Of a stretch of 64,000 nucleotides of DNA, positions 35,560 through 47,520 are shown piece by piece. The notes below the pieces were generated by a model, which searched no databases, had not been told where the DNA came from, and saw only the letters and a program-made list of their open reading frames with translations. This DNA is from Tragulus kanchil (taxonomy: Eukaryota > Chordata > Mammalia > Artiodactyla > Tragulidae): NCBI GenBank assembly GCA_022376925.1, contig JAIOJX010000025.1:138157301-138221300 (forward strand), written 5' to 3'. Position 1 is the first letter of the stretch. Every line of letters begins with the position of its first letter. A program made the position numbers and the translations under genes.

Positions 35560-35893
35560 TGTTACGGACTGAATTTGTCCCCTTGAATTCCCATGTGGAA
35601 ATCCTATTTCTTAGTGTAATGATAGTAGGAGATGGGGCCTTTGGGAGGTAATTAGGTCATGAGGATGGGGCCCTCATGAATGAGATTAGTGCCTTCGTAA
35701 AAGGAATCCCTAAAAGCCCTTTTGCCCTCTCTGCCATATGGAAGATACAATAATAAGTCAGTAACCCAGCAAAGAGCTCTTACCAGAACCTGACCATACT
35801 GGCACTCTTATCTCGGACTTCTGCCTCAAGGATTTAGAAATTTCTATTGCTTACCAAAGATAAATTATTGGTAAATTATTTTGCAATTCAAAT
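35560..35893 (+). mobile_element. MLT1-like LTR, copy 2 (by D9)
   Basis: Same LTR as 34479-34811 at offset 1081 bp. From 35626 on it is copied a third time at 36807 through D10. Confidence 0.7.
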
Positions 35894-35945
35894 AGACTGA
35901 CACAACATCAAACTTCTCAATAACTACCCTGGAAATAAGAACAAC

Positions 35946-36806
35946 ATAGTATGGTCCAACTCTCATATCCATACATGACTACTGGGGAAACCATAGCTTT
36001 GATTATATGGACTTTTGTTGGTAAAGTGATATCATTGCTTTTTTTTTTTTAATTTTTTTTTTTTGCCACTTCTATTGATCTTTCATCTATTTATCTTTGT
36101 TCTTTGGCCTGTGTGGGCCTCCCATCACAATGGCCTCTGTCGCTGCAGAGCACCGGCCCTGGGCACATGCACTCCAGAACTCCGGCTCAGTAGTTGGACA
36201 CATCAGTCCAGCTGCTCCACGGCACGTGGGATCTTCCCAGGCCAGGGATCCAGCTGGCACCTCTTGCACTGCAAGGTGGTATCCTTACCCACTGGACCAC
36301 CAGGAAAGCCCTGTCTTTGCTTTTTAATACACTAGGTTTGTCATAGCTTTTCTTCCAAGGAGCCAGCATCTTTTAATTTCATGGCTGTAGTCACCATCCA
36401 CGGTGATTTTGGAGCCCCCCAAAATAAAAATCTGTCACTGTTTCCATTGTTGCCCATTTATTTGCCATCAAGTGATGAGACCAGATGCCATGATTGTAGT
36501 TTTTTTTGAATGTTGAGTTTTAGGCCAGCATTTTCACTCTCCTCTTTCACCTTCATCAAGAGTCTTTTAATTTCTCTTCACTTTCTGCCATAAGGGTGGT
36601 GTCATCTGCATACCTGAAGTTATTTTCTCCTGGCAATCTTGAATCCAGCTTCTCCTTCATCCAGACCAGCATTTGGCGTGATGTACTCTGCATATAAATT
36701 AAATAAAAAGGGTGACAATATACAACTTTGGTGTACTCCTTTCCCAATATGGAACCAATCCATAGTTGTATTGCTGGTTCTAACTGTTGTTTCTTGTCCA
36801 TAAAGT
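35946..36806 (-). mobile_element. BovB (RTE) LINE fragment, copy 1, with SINE inside
   Basis: Antisense RTE-BovB reverse-transcriptase code. The minus strand reads YHPFYLIYMQSTS-like and RYADDTTLMAESEEKLKDS segments (36556-36801), the latter holding the Y-x-D-D catalytic motif. The fragment begins atagtatggtccaactctca and is interrupted by a SINE at 36042-36311. Frameshifted and inactive. It is cut off at the D10 junction. Confidence 0.88.
36042..36311 (-). mobile_element. tRNA-type SINE inside BovB, copy 1
   Basis: The poly-T tail is followed by the body and the head ending ccaccaggaaagccct. The BovB sequence resumes behind it with a repeat of 'tttgctttt', the probable target-site duplication. 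Confidence 0.88.
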
Positions 36807-37127
36807 TAGGAGATGGGGCCTTTGGGAGGTAATTAGGTCATGAGGATGGGGCCCTCATGAATGAGATTAGTGCCTTCGTAAAAGGAATCCCTAAAAGCCC
36901 TTTTGCCCTCTCTGCCATATGGAAGATACAATAATAAGTCAGTAACCCAGCAAAGAGCTCTTACCAGAACCTGACCATACTGGCACTCTTATCTCGGACT
37001 TCTGCCTCAAGGATTTAGAAATTTCTATTGCTTACCAAAGATAAATTATTGGTAAATTATTTTGCAATTCAAATAGACTGACACAACATCAAACTTCTCA
37101 ATAACTACCCTGGAAATAAGAACAACA

Positions 37128-38050
37128 TAGTATGGTCCAACTCTCATATCCATACATGACTACTGGGGAAACCATAGCTTTGATTATATGGACTTTTGTT
37201 GGTAAAGTGATATCATTGCTTTTTTTTTTTTTAATTTTTTTTTTTTGCCACTTCTATTGATCTTTCATCTATTTATCTTTGTTCTTTGGCCTGTGTGGGC
37301 CTCCCATCACAATGGCCTCTGTCGCTGCAGAGCACCGGCCCTGGGCACATGCACTCCAGAACTCCGGCTCAGTAGTTGGACACATCAGTCCAGCTGCTCC
37401 ACGGCACGTGGGATCTTCCCAGGCCAGGGATCCAGCTGGCACCTCTTGCACTGCAAGGTGGTATCCTTACCCACTGGACCACCAGGAAAGCCCTGTCTTT
37501 GCTTTTTAATACACTAGGTTTGTCATAGCTTTTCTTCCAAGGAGCCAGCATCTTTTAATTTCATGGCTGTAGTCACCATCCACGGTGATTTTGGAGCCCC
37601 CCAAAATAAAAATCTGTCACTGTTTCCATTGTTGCCCATTTATTTGCCATCAAGTGATGAGACCAGATGCCATGATTGTAGTTTTTTTTGAATGTTGAGT
37701 TTTAGGCCAGCATTTTCACTCTCCTCTTTCACCTTCATCAAGAGTCTTTTAATTTCTCTTCACTTTCTGCCATAAGGGTGGTGTCATCTGCATACCTGAA
37801 GTTATTTTCTCCTGGCAATCTTGAATCCAGCTTCTCCTTCATCCAGACCAGCATTTGGCGTGATGTACTCTGCATATAAATTAAATAAAAAGGGTGACAA
37901 TATACAACTTTGGTGTACTCCTTTCCCAATATGGAACCAATCCATAGTTGTATTGCTGGTTCTAACTGTTGTTTCTTGTCCCGCATACAGGTTTCGTAGG
38001 AGGCAGGTAAGGTGGTCTGGTATTCCCGTATCTCAGAATTTTCCACAGAT
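37128..38050 (-). mobile_element. BovB (RTE) LINE fragment, copy 2, longer
   Basis: Same fragment as at 35946, but it continues past the duplication end to about 38050, adding the upstream reverse-transcriptase part (minus strand VENSEIREYQTTLPASYETC). This shows the true, uninterrupted BovB insertion. It carries the same inserted SINE. Confidence 0.88.
37223..37493 (-). mobile_element. tRNA-type SINE inside BovB, copy 2 (by D10)
   Basis: Copy of 36042-36311 with one extra T in the tail. Confidence 0.88.
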
Positions 38051-38330
38051 GGGGCAATAGATGAGCAAAAAAACCAACCCCCATCCACAATGGAGAGTCC
38101 ATGGCTCTCTCTCCCTGACATACACAGATAGCCCAAGATCACAAGCCACTCCCATTTGGGAATTGTTATTAAACTTGATTTGGATCACATTTGTTTGGTT
38201 GAGACCCAAGGCCTATGTCACTGAGTCATGGTAGTCTTGAGAGGTGCACATGGCATAGCATGAGGCTGCTCAGCTGTCAGGAGAATCGTATGAATTTGTA
38301 TCAGATTATTTTTAATTTTAAATTTATTTA

Positions 38331-38638
38331 TTTATTTTTAAAAAGATTTATTTATTTTTTTTGGGGCAGGGGTCAGGTTGGAGAGGGAGGGGAGCAGGCG
38401 GGCCACTTCTTTTCATCCGTCTTTGTTCTTTGGCTCCTGTGGGCCTCCCATCGTGGTGGCCTCTGTCGTTGCAGAGCGTCTGCTCTGGGCACATGCCCTC
38501 CAGAGCTCCGGCTCGGTAATTGGACACATTGGTCCAGCCGCTCCACGGCACGTGAGATCTTCCCAGGCCAGGGATCGAACCGGCACCCCTTGTACTGCAA
38601 GGCGGTGTCCTTACCCACTGGACCACCAGGGGAAGCCC
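38331..38638 (-). mobile_element. tRNA-type SINE, antisense
   Basis: The tail contains tttattttttttggggcagg and a G-rich part, then the body and the head ending ccaccaggggaagccc. The target-site duplication ttaaatttattt lies at 38318-38329 and 38639-38650. Confidence 0.9.
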
Positions 38639-38886
38639 TTAAATTTATTTTTTAATGAAGGACAAAATTGTGTTGTTTCATGAACATGAAGGTAAAGGTC
38701 GTGCTGGTCTGTGTATTCATACATGGACAAGGCAGAGTTCCTGGCTAGAGCTGCCATCCATGGCATTGGACATGGCAAAATCAGTGGTTCAAGAGTGGAT
38801 GAGTTATTCTGTTTTCAGAGCACGTGGACAGGGATGAAACAGGTCAGATTGCCAGCCACTGCAGTTTCTTGATTCAGGCAGACCAT
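38639..38886. other. Intergenic sequence, nothing recognised
   Basis: Short unique-looking stretch between the SINE and duplication D11. No feature supported. Confidence 0.4.
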
Positions 38887-41163
38887 ATGATTTTTTTTTG
38901 CCAGGCTGCAATGTAGGCTCTTTGTAGGGGACAAAGAGAGTATTCACTGCTCTTGGTTTGGGCCTCGCTCAAAAAATGCTGATTTGTGGGTTAGCTGATA
39001 GAAAGGACCAAATAGAATGGCCAAGTGAAGCACATACTGTCTCCAGCTCCCCAAAAGTCCAACCAGAAGCTAACCCTCCTTTTTGGCTGCAGAGAATGAG
39101 GAAGTAGAACAGATGCACAGCACATTTTCCTGGGATACCGGAGAAATAGGGGCTTGTGAGTGTGCCCATGTAAGTCCAAGAAACTTCACTTGGAAAGCAA
39201 GCCTCTGAATTTAGCAGCCACTCCACTGATATGTATGATAGTCAGGGGCCCTAAGATGAAGGCTTCTGACTTGCCAACCTGTAGGGTAGCATATACTGGG
39301 TGAAAACTTTGAAATCACAGGGTAAGGGTGGGCACAGATGCTAAATCCTGGCTCACTCACTAGTGACAAATGGCAGGGAGTTCATATCACAAGCCTGTCT
39401 CTATTTCCTGCATTTTTGTGATTCGGATATTAGCCTTTGACACTTAGAGGGTGGGAGTATAAGCAAACAGCACCTCAGTTCCTACTGTTCATTCAGGTGT
39501 ACAAGCAACAGCAGTTTACTGAAGTAACTCCACCCATGAGGGTAAATTAGCTTCTCTTCTCCCGTGAGATCCCTGCTCAGATCCCATTGGTTAAATCTGA
39601 GCATCACTGGGCCAGATAGCACGGTGACTTGGGTGCCTCTGTTCGAAGGAGCCAGAGAAATGTGAGCCCCTCCCCTCCCTGAAGTTCCCAAGTGTATTTG
39701 TACAGAGTGTGTATGGCCTTCAGTCTTCCTTAAAGACAAAAAGACCTTGACCCAATCATTTGGTTTCAGAGCAGGACTCTCCTGAGGTCAGGAAAAAGGG
39801 TGTGGGAGTTCCAGAGGGCACAGAGGGAGAGCTCAGCTCCCCCCTGTAGACATCAGGTGCCACAAGTGAACAAAAGATGCTGCGGCCTTTGAGCCATCTG
39901 CCAGTTGCAGCCGCCCTGAATTGTGCACCCTGAGGGGACTCAGGATGGGCAAAAGCAGGATGTTGGCCCTCGAGAGTTAAGGCCCATATCAAAGCAACAG
40001 TTTCAGAGAGCCCAGACTCCTGTATCTGCCCCCACATGATTTTTTGCCAGCAACGGGACAAAGAGAGTATTCACTGCTCTTGGTTTGGGCCTCGCTCAAA
40101 AAATGCTGATTTGTGGGTTAGCTGATAGAAAGGACCAAATAGAATGGCCAAGTGAAGCACATACTGTCTCCAGCTCCCCAAAAGTCCAACCAGAAGCTAA
40201 CCCTCCTTTTTGGCTGCAGAGAATGAGGAAGTAGAACAGATGCACAGCACATTTTCCTGGGATACCGGAGAAATAGGGGCTTGTGAGTGTGCCCATGTAA
40301 GTCCAAGAAACTTCACTTGGAAAGCAAGCCTCTGAATTTAGCAGCCACTCCACTGATATGTATGATAGTCAGGGCCCTAAGATGAAGGCTTCTGACTTGC
40401 CAACCTGTAGGGTAGCATATACTGGGTGAAAACTTTGAAATCACAGGGTAAGGGTGGGCACAGATGCTAAATCCTGGCTCACTCACTAGTGACAAATGGC
40501 AGGGAGTTCATATCACAAGCCTGTCTCTATTTCCTGCATTTTTGTGATTCGGATATTAGCCTTTGACACTTAGAGGGTGGGAGTATAAGCAAACAGCACC
40601 TCAGTTCCTACTGTTCATTCAGGTGTACAAGCAACAGCAGTTTACTGAAGTAACTCCACCCATGAGGGTAAATTAGCTTCTCTTCTCCCGTGAGATCCCT
40701 GCTCAGATCCCATTGGTTAAATCTGAGCATCACTGGGCCAGATAGCACGGTGACTTGGGTGCCTCTGTTCGAAGGAGCCAGAGAAATGTGAGCCCCTCCC
40801 CTCCCTGAAGTTCCCAAGTGTATTTGTACAGAGTGTGTATGGCCTTCAGTCTTCCTTAAAGACAAAAAGACCTTGACCCAATCATTTGGTTTCAGAGCAG
40901 GACTCTCCTGAGGTCAGGAAAAAGGGTGTGGGAGTTCCAGAGGGCACAGAGGGAGAGCTCAGCTCCCCCCTGTAGACATCAGGTGCCACAAGTGAACAAA
41001 AGATGCTGCGGCCTTTGAGCCATCTGCCAGTTGCAGCCGCCCTGAATTGTGCACCCTGAGGGGACTCAGGATGGGCAAAAGCAGGATGTTGGCCCTCGAG
41101 AGTTAAGGCCCATATCAAAGCAACAGTTTCAGAGAGCCCAGACTCCTGTATCTGCCCCCACAC
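38887..41163 (+). repeat. Tandem duplication D11 (offset 1127 bp)
   Basis: Copy 1 starts at about 38887-38928 and copy 2 at about 40036-40055, ending near 41163. The copies are near-identical (for example one G lost in caggggccc/cagggccc). The start of copy 2 (atgattttttgccagcaacg) looks like a shortened version of the sequence at 38887-38930. The unit is intergenic and contains no gene I can support; its several 60-101-codon minus-strand frames are incidental. Confidence 0.95.
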
Positions 41164-41782
41164 AGAAAAACTGGAGATGTCAGGTTTTCTTTAATTAATA
41201 GTAATCTTTTGATGTTACAACTACATATCTTTGTTGCAAAAACTCTCATACATCCTAGGCCCCCCACTCCCCCACCTCTGTGGAGCAATCCCTCAGAGAT
41301 AAGAGGCTGTTTGGGGAACGTAAGTTCTCAGTTTTGTCCAGCAAATAAAACAGAATTCCCAACTTTTAGGTTGTACTTTTTTTTTTTTCAGTCGACATCC
41401 CCAGTAAGCGAAGCTTTGCACTGACTTCTAACTTCAAGTTTGTGAACCAGAGTTCTGTATCCTTACCAGTGACAGCATTTATTTCAGCAAGCCACAGTGT
41501 CTTTAGCCTTTTGACCGGGGCCTCAGGGCTTATGGTCCTGTTGTTGCGACAACATCTCTTTCCTGTCCCACCTGAGCAGGAAAGCACTGTTCCCACCCCT
41601 TGTTTCAATCTCACCAATCACTGTGCAGCTTCTAAGGATTCATTCAGAGGTAGGATTCTCCAGGAGCCCCATTTCCTCCCCTCCACCCAGCACTTGTGTG
41701 AGAGCATTCACTACCGTCCAGTCCTGTGCCATCTTCCCCTGTCGCCTAACCTCATTCTTTCTCTTCAGAGCACCAAGGCTGT
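41164..41782. other. Intergenic sequence
   Basis: Unique-looking. Overlapping short frames on both strands (41366-41852) have no splice or start context that supports a gene. Confidence 0.4.
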
Positions 41783-41929
41783 CCGCAGCCTTTTTTTTTT
41801 TTTTTTTTTAATGTTTTCTCTTTGGCTGCACTGCCAGCATGCGGAATCTTAGTTTCCTGACAAACGCCCACCCCCTGCATTGGACAGCGGCTTCTTCCAA
41901 AGGACCACCAGGGAAGTCCCAGCTCCCAT
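41783..41929 (-). mobile_element. Degenerate tRNA-type SINE
   Basis: A long T-run (41791-41809) precedes ctttggctgcactgccagca, and the element ends in the antisense head ggaccaccagggaagtccc. Most of the body is missing. Confidence 0.7.
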
Positions 41930-42270
41930 CCATTTGTTGCCCAAACTGGAGGACTGCGAGTGGTCTGAGACTTTGTCCTGCTCCAGCCGGTACGTCACCT
42001 GCCACAAGTTGTGTGTGTGCCAGGAGGGGACATGAGACTTCTGGGTCAGGAACGAAGCTCTTTATCTCTGCACAGCAGGCAGCATGAGTTTTATACCAGC
42101 TCCTCATGTGCCCACATCCCCCAGGGAGCATGCAGGCCGGCCTAAACGGATGCTGCACATGCAGTGAGTTCATATCCCAGCTGAGAAATGGGAATTTAGG
42201 AAACCTCTTCTCTAAGGGGCTTCAAGCAATCCTGTCCACCTTTGTCCTGGAAGGAGATGTTATCTTCCTT

Positions 42271-42505
42271 ATGCTGTTTAGTCGCTCAGTCGTGTCCGAC
42301 TCTTTTGAGACCTAATAGACTGTTTCTGCCAGGATCCTCTGTCCATTGGATTTTCCAGGCAAGAATACTGCAGTGGGTTACCCAGGCAAGAATACAGGAG
42401 TGGCTTGCCATTTCCTTCTCCAGGGAATCTTCCCGACCTGAGGATCAAACCCAAGTCTCCTGCACTGGCAGGTGGATTCCTTATCACTGAGTCACCAGGG
42501 AAGCC
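42271..42505 (-). mobile_element. Bov-tA SINE, antisense
   Basis: The BovA part comes first (gtttagtcgctcagtcgtgt, ggattttccaggcaagaata), then the tRNA-like head (gaggatcaaacccaagtctc, gagtcaccagggaagcc). It is flanked by ttatcttc on both sides (42261 and 42506). A typical ruminant element. Confidence 0.9.
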
Positions 42506-42509
42506 TTAT

Positions 42510-43500
42510 CTTCTTCATATTGGACAGAAAACAAAGCTGGCACATGCTCTGGGGTGACAGTCTCACTATCATCCAAGCAGTACAGGTATTCTTGAAAAGA
42601 TTGTTCGAAATAAAAACTGTCCATGTCTCGGTGAAAAGGAATTTAATTTGAACTTTTCATCTGGCCCAAAGTCGTCTTCTGTGTGAAAGCAGCAATGTCT
42701 CGCTCTGGTGTCATAGTTATTCCAGCTTCCTAGAATGGGTAGGGAAATTGCCTTTTCCCCATGTCCTGGAACCCTTTGCATTACATGAGAAATGTTGACT
42801 CCTTGGAAGTTTGTTAGAGCTGACTCGTGAAATCACCTGGGTAGGTGTCTTTTTTATAAGAAAACATTTGACCACCTTTTTGATTTCTCCTACAAATACT
42901 CATTTCTCTAATCAGTTAGAGACTTCTCTAATCAGTTTTGGAAATTCAGTTTTTCTGAAAAATCTATTTCACCTAGATTTTTAAAAATCCATACTGTAAT
43001 TATTTCTCTTTTCTTGTGAAATGGCTATTTTTTTGTGTTTCTTCACTGATCGACATTTTCCCAAAATCAATTTTTTAATTTTGCTCATCCAAGCTACCGT
43101 TTGATTCATTTTCCATTTCATTAACTCCTGCTTTCATGCCTTCCTTCTTTCTGCTTTTTTTTTTTCGCTTATTGTTTTCATTCTTGAGTTCTTTACTTAG
43201 TTTACTTTTCATCTTTCTTAAATTTCTTCTAAGAACCCTGGGCTGTACCTCCAAGGTATTTTGTCATTACTTTTTGTTACTGCTTTCTAAATAGATTCCA
43301 GTTTATTAACTGTGGTTACTATATAATTCATCATCCAAGTTGGGATACTTTTGTGAGTGAGATATACATATTACATCTGGATAATAAATGTAAGCTATGA
43401 TTGTTTTAGGTGAACCAGAAAGTATGCTCATTCTAACATGACTTATTTAAAAGGAAGTTGAAATTTTTTTCACACTGGATTTTGTTACAAATTTCCAATT
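42510..43500. other. Intergenic AT-rich sequence
   Basis: No gene is supported. A small repeat of cttctctaatcagtt occurs near 42905-42940. Confidence 0.4.
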
Positions 43501-44794
43501 TATTGAATTTTAATCACAGAATAGTGTCTGCATGGATTTTGTTTACTTTGAATTTATTGAGGTTTTGGGAAGGGGTGCTAAAACTTGGCACATTTTTGTG
43601 ACTGTGTCAAATGGTTTTGCACAGGATGTATGTTTTCTGTTTGTCGGCCACAGATTTCTTGTTATCTTTTAGATCAAGCTTATTAATTTTCTATATAGTT
43701 TTCTTTGTCTATGAGATATGTCGACTTCTAAGGAAGGTTTAAAGCTCTCTCACTATCACAGCAGATTTTTAACTTTTCCTTTTATTTCAGTTTTTAGCTT
43801 AATTCAGAATTTCTGTTATTAGATATGTAAATTTTCAAGACTTTTTGTTTGTTGCTTGTGCCTTTCAGCATTTGATATTTTTCACCTTAAAATCTTGTAT
43901 CAATATTAATGTTGTTATTTGTGCTTTCTTCTCTTTCTGAACAGCTTTATTGAGATATAATTTACATATCTCCATAAAATGCACCAATTTAAATCATATG
44001 ATATGGTGATTTTTAGTATATTGGAGAAGGAAATGGCAACCCACTCCAGTATTCTTGCCTGGAAAATTCCATGAATGGAGAAGCCTGGTGAGCTACAGTC
44101 CATGGAGTCTCAATTAAACATATATATGGGGCTTCCCTGATGTGAAGGCTCAGGAATAAGGAGTCTGCCTACGACGCAGGGTGCCCAGGTTCCATCCCTG
44201 AGCTGGGAAGATTCCCCATGGATGAGGGATGGAAACCCACTCAAGTATTCCTGCCTGGAGAGTTCCGTGGATGGAGGAGCCTGATAAGCTGCAGTCCAAG
44301 GGGTCACACAGAGTCGAACACAACTGAAGTGACTAAGCGGTAACAGTATATTCACAGTGTTGTACAGTCATTACCACAGTCAATTTTTAGAACACTTTCA
44401 TCATCCTCAAAAGAAACATCACACCTATTGAGTCACTCTCCCGTCTCCCTACCTCTTCCCCTCAACCATAAATCCACTACTGTATCCATAGATTTGCCTG
44501 TCTGGATGGACATTTGATAGAAATAGTAACATATAGTATGTGGTCTTTTACAACTAGCTTCTTTCATTTAGCCTAACAGCATCAAGGTTCCTCTGTGTGG
44601 TAGCGTGTATGAGTACTTCATTCCTTTTTATTGCCAAATATGCCTTTCTATGGATAATACCACCTTTTGTTTAATCCGCTCATTAGTTGATGATTATTTC
44701 AATTATTTCCACTTGTGGCCATTATAAGTAATGCTCCTATAAACATTCATGTCCATGTTTTGTGTGACTGTATACTTTCCTTTCTCTTAGGTGT
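43500..44794 (-). mobile_element. Old L1 antisense, hosting Bov-tA SINEs
   Basis: L1-like antisense text (aattttctatatagttttct; later gctttattgagatataattt and cagtgttgtacagtcattac) is interrupted by SINE pieces at 44021-44340. The L1 resumes directly behind them. It is degenerate. It is repeated through D12, and the natural continuation after copy 2 runs to about 46350. Confidence 0.65.
44021..44340 (+). mobile_element. BovA monomer plus Bov-tA SINE, copy 1
   Basis: 44021-44110 is a lone BovA segment (ttggagaaggaaatggcaac, ggtgagctacagtccatgg). 44128-44340 is a Bov-tA with tRNA-like head (ggggcttccctgatgtgaag) and its own BovA part ending gaacacaactgaagtgacta. It may be a dimeric or sequential insertion into the L1. 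Confidence 0.85.
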
Positions 44795-45104
44795 GCTTTT
44801 ATTCCAGTTTTTACTGGATTATTCAAATATTTCCACTTGTGGCCTATAAGATTTAAAGCTTTTTTTTTTTTCAGTTTTTAGCTTAATTCAGAATTTCTGT
44901 TATTAGATATGTAAATTTTCAAGACTTTTTGTTTGTTGCTTGTGCCTTTCAGCATTTGATATTTTTCACCTTAAAATCTTGTATCAATATTAATGTTGTT
45001 ATTTGTGCTTTCTTCTCTTTCTGAACAGCTTTATTGAGATATAATTTACATATCTCCATAAAATGCACCAATTTAAATCATATGATATGGTGATTTTTAG
45101 TATA

Positions 45105-45424
45105 TTGGAGAAGGAAATGGCAACCCACTCCAGTATTCTTGCCTGGAAAATTCCATGAATGGAGAAGCCTGGTGAGCTACAGTCCATGGAGTCTCAATTA
45201 AACATATATATGGGGCTTCCCTGATGTGAAGGCTCAGGAATAAGGAGTCTGCCTACGACGCAGGGTGCCCAGGTTCCATCCCTGAGCTGGGAAGATTCCC
45301 CATGGATGAGGGATGGAAACCCACTCAAGTATTCCTGCCTGGAGAGTTCCGTGGATGGAGGAGCCTGATAAGCTGCAGTCCAAGGGGTCACACAGAGTCG
45401 AACACAACTGAAGTGACTAAGCGG
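45105..45424 (+). mobile_element. BovA monomer plus Bov-tA SINE, copy 2 (by D12)
   Basis: Copy of 44021-44340 at offset 1084 bp, indistinguishable in the parts compared. Confidence 0.85.
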
Positions 45425-46350
45425 TAACAGTATATTCACAGTGTTGTACAGTCATTACCACAGTCAATTTTTAGAACACTTTCATCATCCTCAAAAGAAA
45501 CATCACACCTATTGAGTCACTCTCCCGTCTCCCTACCTCTTCCCCTCAACCATAAATCCACTACTGTATCCATAGATTTGCCTGTCTGGATGGACATTTG
45601 ATAGAAATAGTAACATATAGTATGTGGTCTTTTACAACTAGCTTCTTTCATTTAGCCTAACAGCATCAAGGTTCCTCTGTGTGGTAGCGTGTATGAGTAC
45701 TTCATTCCTTTTTATTGCCAAATATGCCTTTCTATGGATAATACCACCTTTTGTTTAATCCGCTCATTAGTTGATGATTATTTCAATTATTTCCACTTGT
45801 GGCCATTATAAGTAATGCTCCTATAAACATTCATGTCCATGTTTTGTGTGACTGTATACTTTCCTTTCTCTTAGGTGTGTATCTGGGAGTTAAGTCATAT
45901 GGAAACTCCACAGTTAACATATTTTAGAACTGCCGACTATTTCCCATTTAACATTACACCAGCGGTGTGCAATGGTGCCAGTGTTTCTACTTCCTCACCA
46001 ATAATTGTTATTATCTATCCCTTTTATTATTGGTATTCTAGTAATGTAAAGTAGTATTTCACTGTGGTTTTGATTTGCATTTTCCTGAGGGTTAATAGCA
46101 CTGAGCGTCTTTTCATGTGCTTGTTGGCTGTTTGCTTATGTCTTTGTTGGAGAACTGTCCATTGCGAATTTTTGCCCATTTAAAAATTGGGATATTCATC
46201 TTGTAAACTACTGAGTTGTACAACTTCTTTATATATTTTGGATACAGGCTCCCTGTGAGATACATGTATAATTTGCAAACACATGTTGTAACCTCTGATT
46301 TTCAGAAGTTTGCTTCATGCTGCTTCATTGTATTAGTACTTGATTTTGGT
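45425..46350 (-). mobile_element. Old L1 antisense, continuation
   Basis: The L1 of D12 copy 2 continues past the duplication end with ctgtggttttgatttgcatt and cttttcatgtgcttgttggc, antisense ORF2 landmarks. Degenerate. Confidence 0.75.
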
Positions 46351-46577
46351 AACTGAAAGAAATCCAGGGAATTTTCACTTGTCCAAAAGAAAGGCAAGAG
46401 ACAAAAACAGCATCTAGTGTTTATTTATTTATTTTTTTACAAACTAGCTGTTATGGAAAAGATACGCATTCCAAGCAGGGAGAGAGGCACTGCCAAGCTT
46501 CTTCTGCAGCAACTACACACAGTATCCTGGCATCCAACTGAACCATGTCTGTAAATATCTATGGTTTATCTTTTTTT

Positions 46578-46593
46578 TTTTTTTAAAAAAGAT

Positions 46594-46624
<31 letters not shown>

Positions 46625-47304
46625 TTTTGGGCAGGGGTCGGGTTGGGGAGGGAGGGGAGGGGGCGGGCCACTTCCATGGGTCCTTTTTTTTTTAAGGTAA
46701 TTTATTTTGAACTTCATAAAGCTTATATTTTTAATTTAATTTTTATTTATTTATCTTTTGGGGGGTGGGGAGGGAGGGGACGGGCGGGCCACTTCTATTG
46801 GTCTTTCATTTCTCTATTTTCATCCGTCTTTGTTCTTTGGCTCCTGTGGGCCTCCCATCGCAGTGGCCTCTGTGGTCGCAGAGCGCTGGCTCTGGGCGCA
46901 TGCGCCCGAGAGCTCCGGCTCGGTAATTGGACACATCTGTCCAGCCTCTCCGCGGCACGTGGGGTCTTCCCAGGCCAGGAGTCAAACTGGCGCCCCTTGT
47001 ACTGCAAGGCGGTGTCCTTACCCACTGGACCACCAGGGGAAGGGGAAGCCCCTCCATTGGTCTTTCATTTCTCTAGTTTCATCCATCTTTGCTCTTTGGC
47101 CCGTGTGGGCCTCCCATCACAGTGGCCTCTGTCGTTGCAGAGCACCGGCTCTGGGCGCATGCGCTCCAGAGCTCCGGCTCGGTAATTGGACACATCGGTC
47201 CAGCCGCTCCGCGGCACGTGGGATCTTCCCAGGCCAGGGATCGAACCGGCGCCCCTTGTACTGCAAGGCGGTGTCCTTATCCACTGGACCACCAGGGGAA
47301 GCCC
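46578..47304 (-). mobile_element. Outer tRNA-type SINE, split by an inner SINE
   Basis: The tail part is 46578-46682 ((TTTA)n and ggcgggccacttcc) and the body and head are 47053-47304, close to family consensus. The outer target-site duplication ggtttatcttttttt lies at 46563-46577 and 47305-47319. The split is by the element 46683-47052. Long frames of 180-196 codons run across both SINEs; they are not genes. Confidence 0.88.
46683..47052 (-). mobile_element. Inner tRNA-type SINE (SINE in SINE)
   Basis: Full element with T-rich tail, G-rich segment, body and head ending ccaccaggggaaggggaagcc. The imperfect target-site duplication tccat(g/t)ggtc lies at 46673-46682 and 47053-47062. It inserted into a copy of its own family. 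Confidence 0.85.
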
Positions 47305-47319
47305 GGTTTATCTTTTTTT

Positions 47320-47388
47320 ATTGTCTTATTTTTTATAAGTATAGTTGATTTACAATGTGCTAATTATTGCTTAAAAGTGATTCAGGTA

Positions 47389-47443
<55 letters not shown>

Positions 47444-47520
47444 TCTTTTTCTTAACATACTCTCCCATTATGGTTTATCATAGTACTGGATATAGTTTTC
47501 TGGGCTGTGCAGTAGGACCT
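47320..47520 (-). mobile_element. Ruminant L1 3' end, antisense
   Basis: It reads ataagtatagttgatttaca, then tactctttttcttaacatac, tctcccattatggtttatca and gctgtgcagtaggaccttgt. It contains an (AT)n run. The same L1 end is found in opposite orientation at about 48650. Confidence 0.8.
47392..47439. repeat. (AT)n microsatellite
   Basis: About 24 uninterrupted AT units inside the L1 3' end. Confidence 0.95.

Larger units (their letters stand above)
33858..36002 (+). repeat. Tandem duplication D9 (offset 1081 bp)
   Basis: Copy 1 is 33858-34938 and copy 2 is 34939-36002. The last 35 bp of copy 1 (cttttcttttatcaataatc) have no counterpart in copy 2, giving a filler-like junction. Copy 2 overlaps copy 1 of D10 from 35626. 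Confidence 0.95.
35626..37982 (+). repeat. Tandem duplication D10 (offset 1181-1182 bp)
   Basis: Copy 1 is 35626-36806 and copy 2 is 36807-37982. Because copy 1 overlaps D9 copy 2, about 376 bp of LTR and LINE sequence exist three times (34545, 35626, 36807). The junction interrupts a BovB fragment within 'cttgtcc|ataaagttagg'. Confidence 0.95.
43786..45880 (+). repeat. Tandem duplication D12 (offset 1084 bp)
   Basis: Copy 1 is 43786-44794 and copy 2 is 44870-45880. Between them, 44795-44869 is a scrambled 75-bp segment resembling the 44690 region joined to a shortened piece of the 43737 region. Confidence 0.95.

Noticed and set aside
46643..47348. Frames of 180 and 196 codons
   Set aside because: They are readings across two tRNA-type SINEs. 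The same peptide-like text appears at every copy of this SINE in the window.
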